Source: Mycocentrospora acerina (taxonomy: Eukaryota; Ascomycota; Dothideomycetes; Pleosporales). Taken from it: a DNA stretch of 64,000 nucleotides. The stretch spans positions 806,001 to 870,000 of the forward strand of contig JAKUHH010000284.1 in the NCBI GenBank assembly GCA_022701365.1, read 5' to 3'. The position numbers and the translations under genes were made by a program. Numbering within the stretch: position 1 is the stretch's first letter; the number at the start of each line of letters is the position of its first letter. Below the pieces are notes generated by a model, which did not search any database, was not told where the DNA came from, and saw only the letters and a list, made by a program, of their open reading frames with translations. Shown here piece by piece: positions 22,288-33,364 of the stretch.

Positions 22288-23022
22288 TCATTCCTCTGCC
22301 GCAACGATTTTCTTCGCAAGGTCTAATAGCGAATCTGCAACAACATCCGTCTTTCCAAAAATTTCTACCAACGGCTCTCTCTCTAGCACTGTACAATAAG
22401 CTGTTCTAAACCCCGCTCTCCCAGCCGCACTCACGTCCCACCCATGCGCAGCTGCAAACCATAACACCCCATCGTTCTCTCCTCTGATCCTCTCCTTGAC
22501 TTTTTCGTAAGCGCGAATCTCTGGTTTTCCAGCTCCCACCTCATCACATGTGACTAAGTTTTGTTTCTCGATCTTCAGCCCTCCTCTTTCAAAATACCCC
22601 TCGACCCTCCCCCGGTCTCCACTCGTGAACGCCCACACTGTCCACCCTTTGTCTCGCAACTGATCCACGCACTCCTTCGCCCCAGGACGAATTTCGCAAT
22701 TCTTATATTCTTGCATAAAATACTTGACATCGTCTTCTGTCGCAATATTTCGTGGCTCAGGTACACCTGCGAAGTGCAAAACCCGGAAGAAAATAGCTTC
22801 AAATACCTGCGCGAAGGGGACATAATGCCCTGAAAGTGAGAGGTAGGTGTACTCACGCTCTGCAGACTCGAGCCATGCAAAACCGAGCAAGCGTGCAGAT
22901 ATTTTGTGCTTGGATAGAGAGGGACCGAGACGATGGTCGATGACAGCAAAGAAGTGCTCGTAGGAGACGAGGGTCCCGACAACGTCGAAGACAATGTGTT
23001 TTCGCCCAGTATTCTCTAGCAT
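22288..23022 (-). CDS. Haloacid dehalogenase-like hydrolase (type II L-2-haloacid dehalogenase family)
   Basis: Single exon, 244 residues. Motif I is VFDVVGTL with the nucleophilic Asp at residue 13. The cap contains YVPFAQVFEAIFFRVLHFAG. Motif II is in VWAFTSGD, the Lys motif is GAGKPEIRAYE, and the C-terminal AAHGWDVSAAGRAGFRTA replaces the acidic motif, as in fungal 2-haloacid dehalogenases. The family hydrolyses C-halogen or phosphoester bonds through an aspartyl intermediate. Substrate unknown. It lies just downstream of, and on the same strand as, the Rieske oxygenase gene. Confidence 0.88.
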   Translation of the reverse strand: MLENTGRKHIVFDVVGTLVSYEHFFAVIDHRLGPSLSKHKISARLLGFAWLESAEREYTYLSLSGHYVPFAQVFEAIFFRVLHFAGVPEPRNIATEDDVKYFMQEYKNCEIRPGAKECVDQLRDKGWTVWAFTSGDRGRVEGYFERGGLKIEKQNLVTCDEVGAGKPEIRAYEKVKERIRGENDGVLWFAAAHGWDVSAAGRAGFRTAYCTVLEREPLVEIFGKTDVVADSLLDLAKKIVAAEE

Positions 23023-23366
23023 GGTGGTTGATGTTGATACGTTGCGGTGTTAATCAGATACGTAGATGTAATTGAGAGATGGGAATATATGAACGTGCTT
23101 ACGGGACACTGCAGGTGAATGACGTCACCAATAGAAACAGACAGCTTTAAGTAAGACCTTTATTCATCATCTATGTAATAATCGCAAGATTCAGATGAGA
23201 CAGAGAGGCGGGTTACTGTCAAAATGACTAACATGATCGCTGGAACGCCAAGATTGAATGCCAGAAATGAATGCCAAATTGTACAAGCTCAGTGTCCAAA
23301 CAGAACCCCATGAGCAGAGACTCCTAAACACCATTCATGATCCATAAATCATAATCACTGCCCACC
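23023..23366. other. Short spacer
   Basis: Promoter side of the dehalogenase-like gene and 3' end of the Rieske gene. Nothing else seen. Confidence 0.35.
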
Positions 23367-24672
23367 TTACCAAGCCAACTCGCTCTTCTCATTATCATTC
23401 CCACACGCCAAACCCTCGCAAAATTCGACATCCTCATTGCTGATCACTGAGTTGCCTTGGTTTTCCAGCTGCTGCTTCGCGGGCCACAGCTGCTTTCCTG
23501 CAGCCTTTTCTCGCTTGTGATGCTCCATAACGACCTCGCGACAGCGCTTCTGGATAAACAGAGGCCCTTTCTCCATATGTGGATGCATTTCGCCGTTCAC
23601 AAACACACCAGCGGAGATGTTTTGTTGCGAGCGCTCGCATAGCACTTTGTCCTCTTGCATTACACGCTTGTACATCTGGCTGATGAGCAGAAAGTCTTCT
23701 TCCGAGGAGTGCTTGTTGCGCCAGACTTCGTAGTACATGACGGATTTTGTAGGTGCAATGGGAAGGAACTTTTGCATGAACATGAAGTGTGGGCTTGAGC
23801 AGTTGTTAATACGGGTTCGATTAACATTGGAGAGTCAGGGAAACTTACGTAACAGTGAATGAAGCGTTGGGGAACAGATACGTCGAAGCGATCTCTAGCC
23901 CAGCGTCGCGCTGCTCTTGAGTGGTCGACGGGTCGTGCTGAATGTGATCGGCGGCGCAGTTGACGTCGTATGTCTCGAGGGTGACGATAGCTCCAATGTC
24001 TGGGTGTGTCGTCTTACAATGGTAGCATTCATTGAAGTTGTCGGAGAGAATTTTCCAGTTGTAGTTTCCCTCCTGATTCCATGTGTGATCGAAGACGTAG
24101 TCATCGAAGTTAAATTTGTCAAATCGTTGTTGTTCATCTACACCGTCGAACTGCTCAGTCCACGGCACATCGGGCTCCTTCTTTGAATCCATGTTGATCC
24201 ATATGAAACCATTACGGTCAATTCGGGTGTGAATAGGGAGGAGGCCATTCTTGGACTTGTCGAACGTTGGTAGATCCTGGTAGCCAGGTGCTTTTGCCAG
24301 CTTACCGTCCAGACCATATGACCAGCCATGGTATCTGCATGCAAAAATCTTGGAGTTGCCCTGGTCTTTCTCAACGACTGGATAGGCACGGTGTCGGCAA
24401 ACGTTGTGGAAAGCATGAATCTCCCCCTTTCGGTCTTTGGAAACTACAATCTCGTAATTGGCAATATCGTAGCGAAGCCAGTCACCGGCGTTTGGAAACC
24501 TCGAGGTGTGTGTAATAATAAGCCATCTACGAGAAAAGATAGCACGTCTTTCGAGCTGATACATCTCCTCCGATGTGTACCAATTGCCAGGCAGAGCGCG
24601 TACAGCGGTCTTCTCGGCTGGTGGAGCGGTTGAGCCGCCAAGGCCAAGGTAGCTTAGAAGAGACCCAACCAT
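23367..24672 (-). CDS. Rieske non-heme iron oxygenase (choline monooxygenase / glycine betaine demethylase type)
   Basis: Exon 1 24672-23849 and exon 2 23793-23367, with a 55-nt intron (GTAAGT donor), give 416 residues; the junction reads SFTVTPHFMFMQKF. The Rieske [2Fe-2S] ligands are C92-x-H94 and C112-x2-H115 (CRHRAYPV, CRYHGWSY). The mononuclear iron site is NFNECYHCKTTH (H218, H223), with the likely third carboxylate ligand in exon 2. Relatives oxidise quaternary ammonium compounds: plant choline monooxygenase makes betaine aldehyde, bacterial GbcA demethylates glycine betaine. A separate reductase would be needed; none is seen here. The divergent neighbour at 26670 is a dimethylglycine dehydrogenase-like gene, which favours a betaine role. 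Confidence 0.9.
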
Positions 24673-26669
24673 TTTGAACAGTACTCAGATGTGATGGTTG
24701 TATGATTCGGCAGTAATAGATGAACTAATGAGATAGTGTGTATTTGATTTAGAGAATAGAGTCTATAGTTTTGAGTATGTATACTTGAAGGCCACATTAG
24801 AAACTATTATATTCTTTGTGTGGTCATGTTACCTCCCACTCTTATCGAGTAGATGAATTTTCCTTCACCCCATGGGGAAATCGCTTCCATACGCTTGCAA
24901 GCAATGATAACCAGTGATATGTGCAAACGTAATCGAACGGCGCGCGCGTCAAACGCCACCCATATTCGACCCATATTAACGTCTTCTGCAGCTCATACAT
25001 GTGCCATCGTGATCAGTTTTACGATAAGACAGGGATGAAGATGGTGCGCCGGGAGACCCAAAACCCTATTCTCGCCGAGTGACAGGCCGATCTACTCACC
25101 GTATCTGTGTGGTTACAGTGAACTACTATCGTGGCAAGTTCTGAAAATTGTCTTGGTAGAGTGCCCCTCTCAATCGCACGGACCTTTGGTATGGATTTGA
25201 TTTCCGAATTTGGACATCGAACGCCAGCTCTAGTCTCGACCGATCCGTGATCGAGGTGACAATGGGACCGACCATAAGCGCATTACCAGCTTTCTTATCC
25301 AGCTCTTATCATGCTAATACCATGCATCAAATTGCCATGTTTGTGCAATGTCGATACGTAGCATAATCCTGTCCTATTTTCTAGGAATATAGTAAATGAG
25401 ATGTTTCAGTGACTCACCAGATAGAAAAAGGGGAGTATATCGCAACCAGGTTGAATTGGGTAAACGATCTATTCAAGCGAGATCGCCTCGATACCTCTTG
25501 AAATGCGTTAGTGACAGAGGGGAAAGAAAAAAGCACAAGTGCTGAATACAACCTATCACTGAGCAGAACGAACACAACAGATCTCGTATTCAGAGACAGC
25601 ACCCCTCAATACTCGGTTACACATCTCACGATGTTCTGCGGTGCTTTGTTGAGTAAGCGTTGGGATTTTGATGATGTGTGCACCCTACGTGTCGTTCTCC
25701 AACTGGTTCTAGAAAACCGGACTTCCAACAGTTGAGCTTGTACTCACTGGCGAATGTTGAAAATATTGGTGTTGAAAGAAGTCTTTTTAGTAACATGACC
25801 AGCTGCTGATAGCTTCCTGATCTGGATACTTTGCCTGATCATTTGCATAGGTTGACAAACCCTGAAGGCGAAGAATTATGCTTTTATGTGGAGCAATGTC
25901 TTAGCTTTCGTCTTCAGGGATCAATTTGGTTGTCTCAAAACAGTTTTCAAGCAGTAAAATGTTTTTGGCAATCATGGATAAGGGAGCGTGTTTAGAACTC
26001 AGTTTCATGGGCCATCTTGGGTAGGTATTGTTGCAATGGCTCGTCGTATTTCGGTATGTCGCAATGGACAGTTGCCCCATGCACTTCCAGTCATTTCCAA
26101 ACTGGCAGAACAAGAATGCTATCGTTTTTTTCGATAATTTACCTTGCGGTCATGAAGGTCCATGGTGGGGCTTGTGCGCAAGTGCTGTTCATCTATACTG
26201 TTCAGCAAACAGATGGAACCGACTGTCATCGTTGCCAAACCAGGTGTGGTAAAGTATACTATGATCCTGCCAAATGAGAAGAAGTGCGAGTCGTGCAAGT
26301 TGTGGAACCTCGAAATCGGTAGGAAGAAAGATGATGCGGACGCGAGGCGGGGTTTGCTGCAAGATATGTAGCTCCGAAAATGGACTACAACTAGTCCTGA
26401 TTAGGCTATCAGGACCCTACGTCCACGGTAGGTATACTTCCCCGCCAACGTCATGAGAGCCGCACGCGGGGTGATAGATAGGTCGAATCCGGTGCTGCCA
26501 TTCCACTCCCAGTGCGGAAAAGTTTACGCCGTTTTCCACGCGCTTAGTGGCGGCTACGGAAGACAAAATGTCTTGACCGCCGACACGATCTGCGTCTGCG
26601 TCCTTCATAAGCAAGAGTGTCGCCGAAAGCTCGACGTATCAATCAATTACTCTTTCTGTGCACTTGAAG
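24673..26669. other. 2-kb divergent intergenic region between Rieske and flavoprotein genes
   Basis: Holds the two outward promoters. Several short frames at about 25.4-26.5 kb have no recognisable product and no splice pattern I can defend. It is unusually long for a fungal bidirectional promoter and may contain relict sequence. Confidence 0.45.
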
Positions 26670-29222
26670 ATGGCTACTTCACAACGCGTCGTGATAATTG
26701 GGGCCGGCATTGTTGGAACGAATCTTGCAGATGAGCTGGTCTCGCGAGGATGGAACAACATCACCGTTGTTGAACAAGGTCCGCTAAGCATGCCTGGCGG
26801 TTCGACATCACATGCTCCTGGTCTAGTTTTCCAAACAAACCCCTCAAAAACCATGACTCTCTTCGCGAAATACACAGTTGAGAAGTTTCTGGGCCTTAAA
26901 AAAGATGGTCAGAGCTGTTTCAACCAACTGGGCGGTCTCGAGGTGGCGACAATACCCGAACGTCTTGAGGAGCTGAAGCGAAAGCATGGATATGCAAAGT
27001 CGTGGGGCATTGAAGCACACCTAATCAGTACAGATGAGTGCATTGAAAGATACCCTCTTTTGAACAAAGACACTGTTCTAGGCGGCCTGTACATCCCTAG
27101 CGACGGTCTAGCGCTTGCCGCTCGCGCAACCCAATTGCTCATCGAACGGACGCGTAACGCCGGAGTTCGCTACCTTGAACACACAGCCGTCACAGATATC
27201 GAAAGGAGTAATGGTCACGTAACGGGTGTCACTACCAACAATGGAACTATTCCTGCGGACATTATCGTGTCGGCAGCTGGGTTCTGGGGTGTCGAAATCG
27301 GAGCTATGGTTGGGTTGAAGGTCCCCCTTTTGCCACTTGCACACCAGTATGCAAAGACAACGGCGGTGCCAGGTCTTGCGAATCGCCAGGTCAACAAAAA
27401 GATAAATGGGATGAATGCCGAACTACCGATCCTACGACATCAGGACCAGGACCTGTACTATCGCGAGCATGGGGAGCAATTTGGTATTGGATACTATGGC
27501 CACCGACCCATGCCAATTGTCGCGGCATCACTCGGTGTCACCCCAAAGGAGGTAGATGAGAAAAACATGCCTTCGCGACTCGAATTCACCGCAGAGGATT
27601 TTGAGCCAGCCTGGAAAGCGACCAAGGAATTGCTACCAGCCCTACGAGAGACAGAAATAACTGATGGATTCAACGGTATCTTCTCTTTCACACCAGATGG
27701 TGGGTCTGTTGTTGGACAAGCCCCCAACTTGGACGGATTTTGGGTCGCTGAAGCTGTATGGGTCACACACTCAGCCGGTGTAGCGCGAGCTGTAGCGGAA
27801 GTCCTTACAGATGGACGATCGACAATTGACATGGCGGAATGCGATGTGACTCGCTTTGAAGAGGTTCAGCTTAGCCCAGAATATGTCAGCGAGACCTCCC
27901 AACAGAATTTTGTCGAAATTTACGACATCCTCCATCCTCTCGCGCCAAAAGAGTCACCACGTAACCTACGCGTCAGTCCTTTTTATACTCGACAACGTGA
28001 GCAAGGTGCATTTTTCCTTGAAGTAGGAGGCTGGGAGCGACCGCACTGGTACGAGGAAAATGCAGACTTGGTCAAGACTCTCCCAGCAGAATGGCGGCAT
28101 GTTGATCGTGACGCATGGTCGTCGAAATTTTACTCGCCCATCGCCGCAGCTGAGGCCTGGAAAACGCGTAATGCAGTCGCAATGTACGACATGTCTACAT
28201 TCCATCGATTTTCCGTCTTCGGACCGGGGGCTGTTCATCTGCTCCAGCGGATAACTACGAGCGACATGACCAAATCAGCTGGAGTTATCACTCACACACT
28301 GTTGCTTAATGCTCAGGGCGGTATATTGAGCGATATCTTTGTCTCAAGACTCGAGGAAAACCATTTCCAGATTGGCGCCAATACTGCCACCGATCTCGCT
28401 TACCTCGCACGTGAGGCTCGCCGTCAAGAGAAACTCACCCCTGGGCAATGGATACAGGTACAAGATGTGACAGGCAGCACCTGCTGCCTCGGTCTGTGGG
28501 GCCCACGAGCTCGGGATGTAATCCGTGACCTCAGTTCAGAGGACTTCACCAACAAAGGACTTCCATATATGGGCGTAAAGAGGACAAGTATTGCTGGAGT
28601 TCCCGTCACAATGTTCAGAAAATCGTTCGTAGGAGAGCATGGATGGGAAATCCAAACTACGCCTGAGTACGGCCAACGCTTGTGGGATCTACTTTGGCAG
28701 GCTGGTAAGCCTCACGGACTTATCGCTGCTGGTCGCGCCGCCTTTAATGGTTTGAGGTTGGAGAAGGGTATTCGAGCGTCGGGTAGCGATATGTCATCTG
28801 AGCATAACCCGTATGAGGCTGGCGTCACCTACGCTGTCCAGAAGGACAAGAAAGAAGACTTCATCGGTAAAGCATCCCTCCAACGGCTATCCGGGCAGAC
28901 GCCCTTACGGCGACTGAGATGTCTGACTGTTGACGACGGTTGTTCCATGATTCTTGGCAAGGAGCCTGTTTTTCATGATGGTCAAACCGTGGGCTACATC
29001 ACCAATGCCGCCTTCGGCTACACTATTCGCAAGCCTGTCGGATTCGCATGGCTACCGGAAAAGATAAAGGAGGGTAACTCGGTCGAAGTGGAGTACTTTG
29101 GCCGTAAGATCAAAGCGACAGTTACTGCAGATCCAGTGTATGATCCCCAGAGGCACCGTCTCCGTGACGATAGTCCACCGAGAGAGCTTGAACCCCAAAA
29201 GAGGTTGAAGTCAATGTTGTAG
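26670..29222 (+). CDS. Dimethylglycine/sarcosine dehydrogenase-like flavoprotein with GcvT domain
   Basis: Single exon, 850 residues from the ATG at 26670. The N-terminal FAD domain (DAO fold) opens with RVVIIGAGIVGTNLADEL; the His in GGSTSHAPGLVF (about residue 48) matches the covalent FAD-linking His of the dimethylglycine dehydrogenase family. A linker (FYTRQREQGAFFLEVGGWERP, AMYDMSTFHRFSVFGPGA) leads into the aminomethyltransferase (GcvT) domain and its C-terminal barrel (FGYTIRKPVGFAWLP). Members oxidatively demethylate N,N-dimethylglycine or sarcosine and pass the methylene group to tetrahydrofolate. I see no obvious mitochondrial targeting peptide. It is divergent to the Rieske gene, consistent with sequential betaine demethylation. 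Confidence 0.9.
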   Translation: MATSQRVVIIGAGIVGTNLADELVSRGWNNITVVEQGPLSMPGGSTSHAPGLVFQTNPSKTMTLFAKYTVEKFLGLKKDGQSCFNQLGGLEVATIPERLEELKRKHGYAKSWGIEAHLISTDECIERYPLLNKDTVLGGLYIPSDGLALAARATQLLIERTRNAGVRYLEHTAVTDIERSNGHVTGVTTNNGTIPADIIVSAAGFWGVEIGAMVGLKVPLLPLAHQYAKTTAVPGLANRQVNKKINGMNAELPILRHQDQDLYYREHGEQFGIGYYGHRPMPIVAASLGVTPKEVDEKNMPSRLEFTAEDFEPAWKATKELLPALRETEITDGFNGIFSFTPDGGSVVGQAPNLDGFWVAEAVWVTHSAGVARAVAEVLTDGRSTIDMAECDVTRFEEVQLSPEYVSETSQQNFVEIYDILHPLAPKESPRNLRVSPFYTRQREQGAFFLEVGGWERPHWYEENADLVKTLPAEWRHVDRDAWSSKFYSPIAAAEAWKTRNAVAMYDMSTFHRFSVFGPGAVHLLQRITTSDMTKSAGVITHTLLLNAQGGILSDIFVSRLEENHFQIGANTATDLAYLAREARRQEKLTPGQWIQVQDVTGSTCCLGLWGPRARDVIRDLSSEDFTNKGLPYMGVKRTSIAGVPVTMFRKSFVGEHGWEIQTTPEYGQRLWDLLWQAGKPHGLIAAGRAAFNGLRLEKGIRASGSDMSSEHNPYEAGVTYAVQKDKKEDFIGKASLQRLSGQTPLRRLRCLTVDDGCSMILGKEPVFHDGQTVGYITNAAFGYTIRKPVGFAWLPEKIKEGNSVEVEYFGRKIKATVTADPVYDPQRHRLRDDSPPRELEPQKRLKSML

Positions 29223-29778
29223 CGGATTTCATATTGTACATGCAGACATGATTAATGACCGGAATGATGCATTGGGAGGATTTTGGCGTAATTGTTTTAG
29301 ATTATGAGGTCATGACAAGCGAAAACTACTTGCAGATTAGCTTGATTTTGCATACGGATAACATAGAACGGAAATTAACTAGTGTGCACCTGTACACTGT
29401 CTTCTTGTACCAAATTATGAATAAAATTGTAACCAACTACAATGCAAGCAGGTGAAGTTGAGATGTTGCGTAATCACGGCTGACGTGGTTGGTGAAGACT
29501 TAGCGTGATGCTGATGTCATCACAGGGAGCCTCCACCTTTATGCCACACGTACTAACCCGCCACCGTTTCTACAGCATTGTCCTCATGAGCTTGTTTACT
29601 GCAACTTTCAAGCGCTACTATCTACAGACACTGATCAGACCAATTGTAAAAGTATAGATATTGGGGCCACGAGCAGGCAGTCCGAAGGCTAATGCCAAGC
29701 AGCCGGTAGCCACACGTGCCATGCATATCCAATCGATTCCCATGTGTATGAGCACCTTGATAGAAGATCCCGAAGCTT
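29223..29778. other. Intergenic spacer before the glyoxalase II gene
   Basis: AT-rich; no gene supported. It should hold the glyoxalase II promoter. Confidence 0.4.
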
Positions 29779-30751
29779 ATGTTAATTCAACTCTTAGGGG
29801 AGGGTAGCGGTAATAACTACGCCTATCTTTTATCGGATGACAAGACAAAGGAAGCTGTTATTATCGATCCAGCCAACCCACCCGAGTAAGCTTACAAATG
29901 CCACTGCAAATATTCGTTCGATTAATACAATTCGAACTTAGAGTTCTCCCAGTTCTAGAATCGAAGGCAAGAGGGGATGGTAACCTCAAACTGACAAAGA
30001 TCATCAACACGCATCAGTATGTTTTCAATTCCACAAAAGTCTACATTAACCGATACCTCGGCCTAGCCACCATGACCACGCCGGCGGAAACGCCGGGATT
30101 GTAAGGATGGACATTTATACACCCAGCCTGTAGTGATTAACAAACCTCATAGTTGAAATCGTTCAACGTTCCCATAATCGGCGGCCGCGACTGCGACCTA
30201 GTCACCGAGACACCAAAGCATAATTCCACCTTCAACATTGGCTCGATAAAGGTTACTGCACTCCATACACCATGCCATACTCAAGACCATATTTGCTTCT
30301 TCGCAGAAGATGGAAACGAACGGGCAGTTTTCACAGGCGACACACTTTTCATTGGAGGCTGTGGGCGCTTCTTTGAGGGTACACCCGAAGAGATGCACAA
30401 GGCACTGAATGAAACTCTTGCTGCGCTCCCAGATGATACCAGAGTATATCCTGGTCATGAATATACCAAGGGTAATGTGAAATTCGCGAAGACTGTAATC
30501 AATGACGCTGCAATCAAGAAGTTGGATGAGTATACTCAGGCAAACAAGGAGACGCAGGGCAAGTTTACCATCGGTGACGAAAAGGTAAGTTTGTTTCCAT
30601 CCGTAGAAGTTGAATGATCTGTTTTAATCATCCAGTATAGAAACATAATGTATTTATGCGTGTCAGCGACCCTGAGATTCAGAGGATTGTTGGCGAGACT
30701 GAGCCAGTTGAAGTCATGCGTATTTTGCGACAGTTGAAGGACAAATCTTAG
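29779..30751 (+). CDS. Glyoxalase II (hydroxyacylglutathione hydrolase)
   Basis: Five exons, 29779-29885, 29942-30016, 30067-30100, 30153-30584 and 30641-30751, give 252 residues. All four introns are 50-56 nt and keep the frame. Exon 1 encodes GSGNNYAYLLSDD and AVIIDPANPPE. The metal-binding motif THHHHDH (residues 59-65) is assembled across the second splice junction. The remaining ligands are in HTPCHTQDH, FTGDTLFIGGCGR and YPGHEYT. The enzyme hydrolyses S-D-lactoylglutathione to D-lactate and glutathione in methylglyoxal detoxification. The metallo-beta-lactamase fold and length match fungal GLO2. Position next to a formaldehyde-generating flavoenzyme may be coincidental. Confidence 0.94.
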
Positions 30752-31335
30752 AAAGTCTAGGAAGGCCATGGAAATTAGTTAAGGCTTATACCTTCAGCTG
30801 CTGGTGTGTACAGAAATGTTGTTCAGCCAATTGCATCCATAATTTCTATCGTTAGTGCATAGAAAGGAAACTATTATGCGATGGCAAACAGCACCAATCA
30901 TATGGTCCACAATGCAACGCTTTAGGATTTTTGAAAGGGTCGGATGCCCCTGATAGTGAAATATGACGAAGAATTCTTTGCACTCTACACCTGTGCCACT
31001 CGCGCCGTTTCATCTCGATTCCACGAGAAAATCTTAGTTCAGTATTGATCGTGTCTCGAGCTCATTGTGAGCGTGCTGTGTGCCAGCTGTTGTGGGTAAT
31101 GTCCACACAGCGTAAGTTAGCATGATCCATATCGAACGCTACCAACCGATTATAACAAAATGACTGATACGGTTGGCATTGCTAATATAGGCCAAAAAAC
31201 TTTCCATTGACGACTTCGTGTCTATACTAAAAAAGCGACAAATAACAAGACTAATTAGTTGTACAGCTCTACTAGTTCAAGAATTTTAAGCGAACCTATG
31301 CATCATAATTTAACACTGAAATTACTGTTGGCAGT
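30752..31335. other. Convergent spacer
   Basis: AT-rich, no gene seen. Confidence 0.4.
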
Positions 31336-33364
31336 TCACAGAATTGTTACCTGTTTCCAGATTTCTAGGTCGTACTTTGATAGGCAACTTTGACAATTGC
31401 CACATTTATTGCAGCCTGGGGGTTCTCTTCGGCCAGCGTAAGGATTGAAGACCCAGTCGCCAGGTCTACCAGCTGAATATATTCCTGTTCGCAAGTCATA
31501 CTCATCAACTGGCTCCGGGAGCTTGATTGCGTGCTGCATGGGGCGTCTGTTTGTAAGGGTGTGTACATCAACGCCTACTACTTCCCCCGCTCTTGCAACC
31601 TCTTGGAAGCAGATAGATTTTCTTCTTGGGCCTTCTCTTGCATGTTCTGTATCTTCCAAATACACTGCCTTCAAGTTTCCATGACGCCCATTTGTAAGCA
31701 TCTTTACAAGTGCGCGCTCGATTGGCTTTGTTGGGTTCTCTTCATCCCCTATGTTTCCGAAGCCTGGAGAATCCCAGAGGACCAATGTCTCCATACTTCT
31801 TGTGAACGCTTTGGCGGCATAGCGCACAAAAAACGCTTCTTCATCTTCATCATCTTCATCCTCACTTTGCTCGACATCCGTGTCCCAACGATAATCGGCG
31901 TGCTCAGCGCTTAATTCTATGTCCTGTATGTTGAACGACAACTGCTTCAAGACTTGGAAAGGAACAAGCCCCTTGGTATACGTTACATGACAATGATCAC
32001 CTTGTAACGAGCGATTGTCGTAGCCATACCACATAAGGCTCTGGAGGCAAGCGCCTTGAAACTCTGCAAGTGCATCAAAAATTCCACTTGCGCCCCAAAG
32101 TTCTCCTTCAGGGCCTTTAAAACGGAATGCAGCTGTAATTAACTTGCATGGAGCTTTAAAGAGTGCTTCGCGGAAGTCATCATCAAGCTGTAACCCCAAA
32201 CCATCGAAAAAGAGGTGTTTAACGGATGAGCAACGCGGTGGAATCGCTTCATGGGAATAGAAGTTGATATCATTTTCGGCTTCGTAGTTGTCATCCTCAT
32301 CATCAGGGCAGCGGAGACCGTTGAAATATAGAGAGTCGATGTTTGGGAGACGAAGCAGGTGAGCAAGCAGGGATGTCGAAGTTGGAAATTGGTAATCGTC
32401 CATCCACGTTCCAGAGTAAACGCCTACAGCCACATGGCGTAGATTGAAAAATCCGCTTGGCCATTGATAGGTTCTGGAGTCTGAAAAAGGCTTATTGGAA
32501 GACTCAAGCTCCTCATACTCAACAATGGCTTGGTTCCATTGGCGTTCAAACTCGCTTTCTGTTTCGCTATGGTAGTCTTCTTGGTCCAATAGAGAGCAGG
32601 ATCCCTGATGCTTTACATTGACTTCGCATCTTGAATCATTCCTACTTTCATGCTGGGATCGCGACGATTCTTCGTCTTGGTCTTGGATACTGTTCGAGAC
32701 TGAGATCAAGAATCTCAGCCACAATAAACTAGAGCCTTCACTTTGTGAACGAGTAATAAACTTCAGATCTCGTAGACGCGGTAACTTGGCAAATAGTAAA
32801 GCTTTCAGAAGTCCGTCATGTCCGGTTTCAACTTGATCTAAGGCTTTCTCAAACTCCTCGTCAGTCTCTCCATCTGCATGCCTGCCATACCATTCCAGAT
32901 ACTCTATGACATCCTCAGAAGACACCCGTGGACTTGATGGCGTACAGTCAGCCTCGAAGCTCAGAGGTGTCCCAAGACTGTAGGTCTTCCACTCAGACCA
33001 GTTAACCCGGTCACGCCAGATCTCTATGGATCTCACATGCCATGCTGGTATCGGGTCATCCTGGCCGAAAGCGCTTCGTAGTAACAATGGAATGGTAGAA
33101 GGATTCAGATCAGAAGTAACGCTATACTTGTTGTAGGCATCCTGGTGACGTCGTAAAACATACTGAGCGACACTCAAGAATCTTTTGCATGTGCAAGCAA
33201 ACTCGAGATGTGAACTCAATGGGAGATGCTCAAGAATCAGCCAAAAAACTTCCGTCGAGATGTGAACTCAATGGGAGATGCTCAAGAATCAGCCAAAAAA
33301 CTTCCGTCGAGAGGTCATAAATTGAACTTGAAGTCTGCGCTGTTGTGAAGCTGAATGAATCCAT
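31336..33364 (-). CDS. F-box/LRR-like protein, 5' end interrupted by a 52-bp tandem duplication
   Basis: A 627-residue frame is open from 33219 to 31336. The natural start looks like the ATG read from 33364 (MDSFSFTTAQTSSSIYDL), leading into the F-box helix STEVFWLILEHLPLSSHLEF. Two adjacent copies of 52 bp (33204-33255, 33256-33307) shift the frame and bring a stop. Counting only one copy, 33364 to 31336 is exactly 659 codons. The body has LRR-like spacing and acidic tracts (EQSEDEDDEDEEAF) and a Cys-rich C-terminus (CNKCGNCQSC). As found, translation could start only within the F-box, losing it. F-box proteins recruit substrates to SCF ubiquitin ligases; target unknown. Confidence 0.72.
33204..33307. 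repeat. Exact 52-bp tandem duplication (2 copies)
   Basis: 33204-33255 and 33256-33307 are identical and begin cgagatgtgaactcaatggg. Five more bases (cgaga) follow. The length is 17 codons plus 1, so it breaks the F-box frame. Confidence 0.95.
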
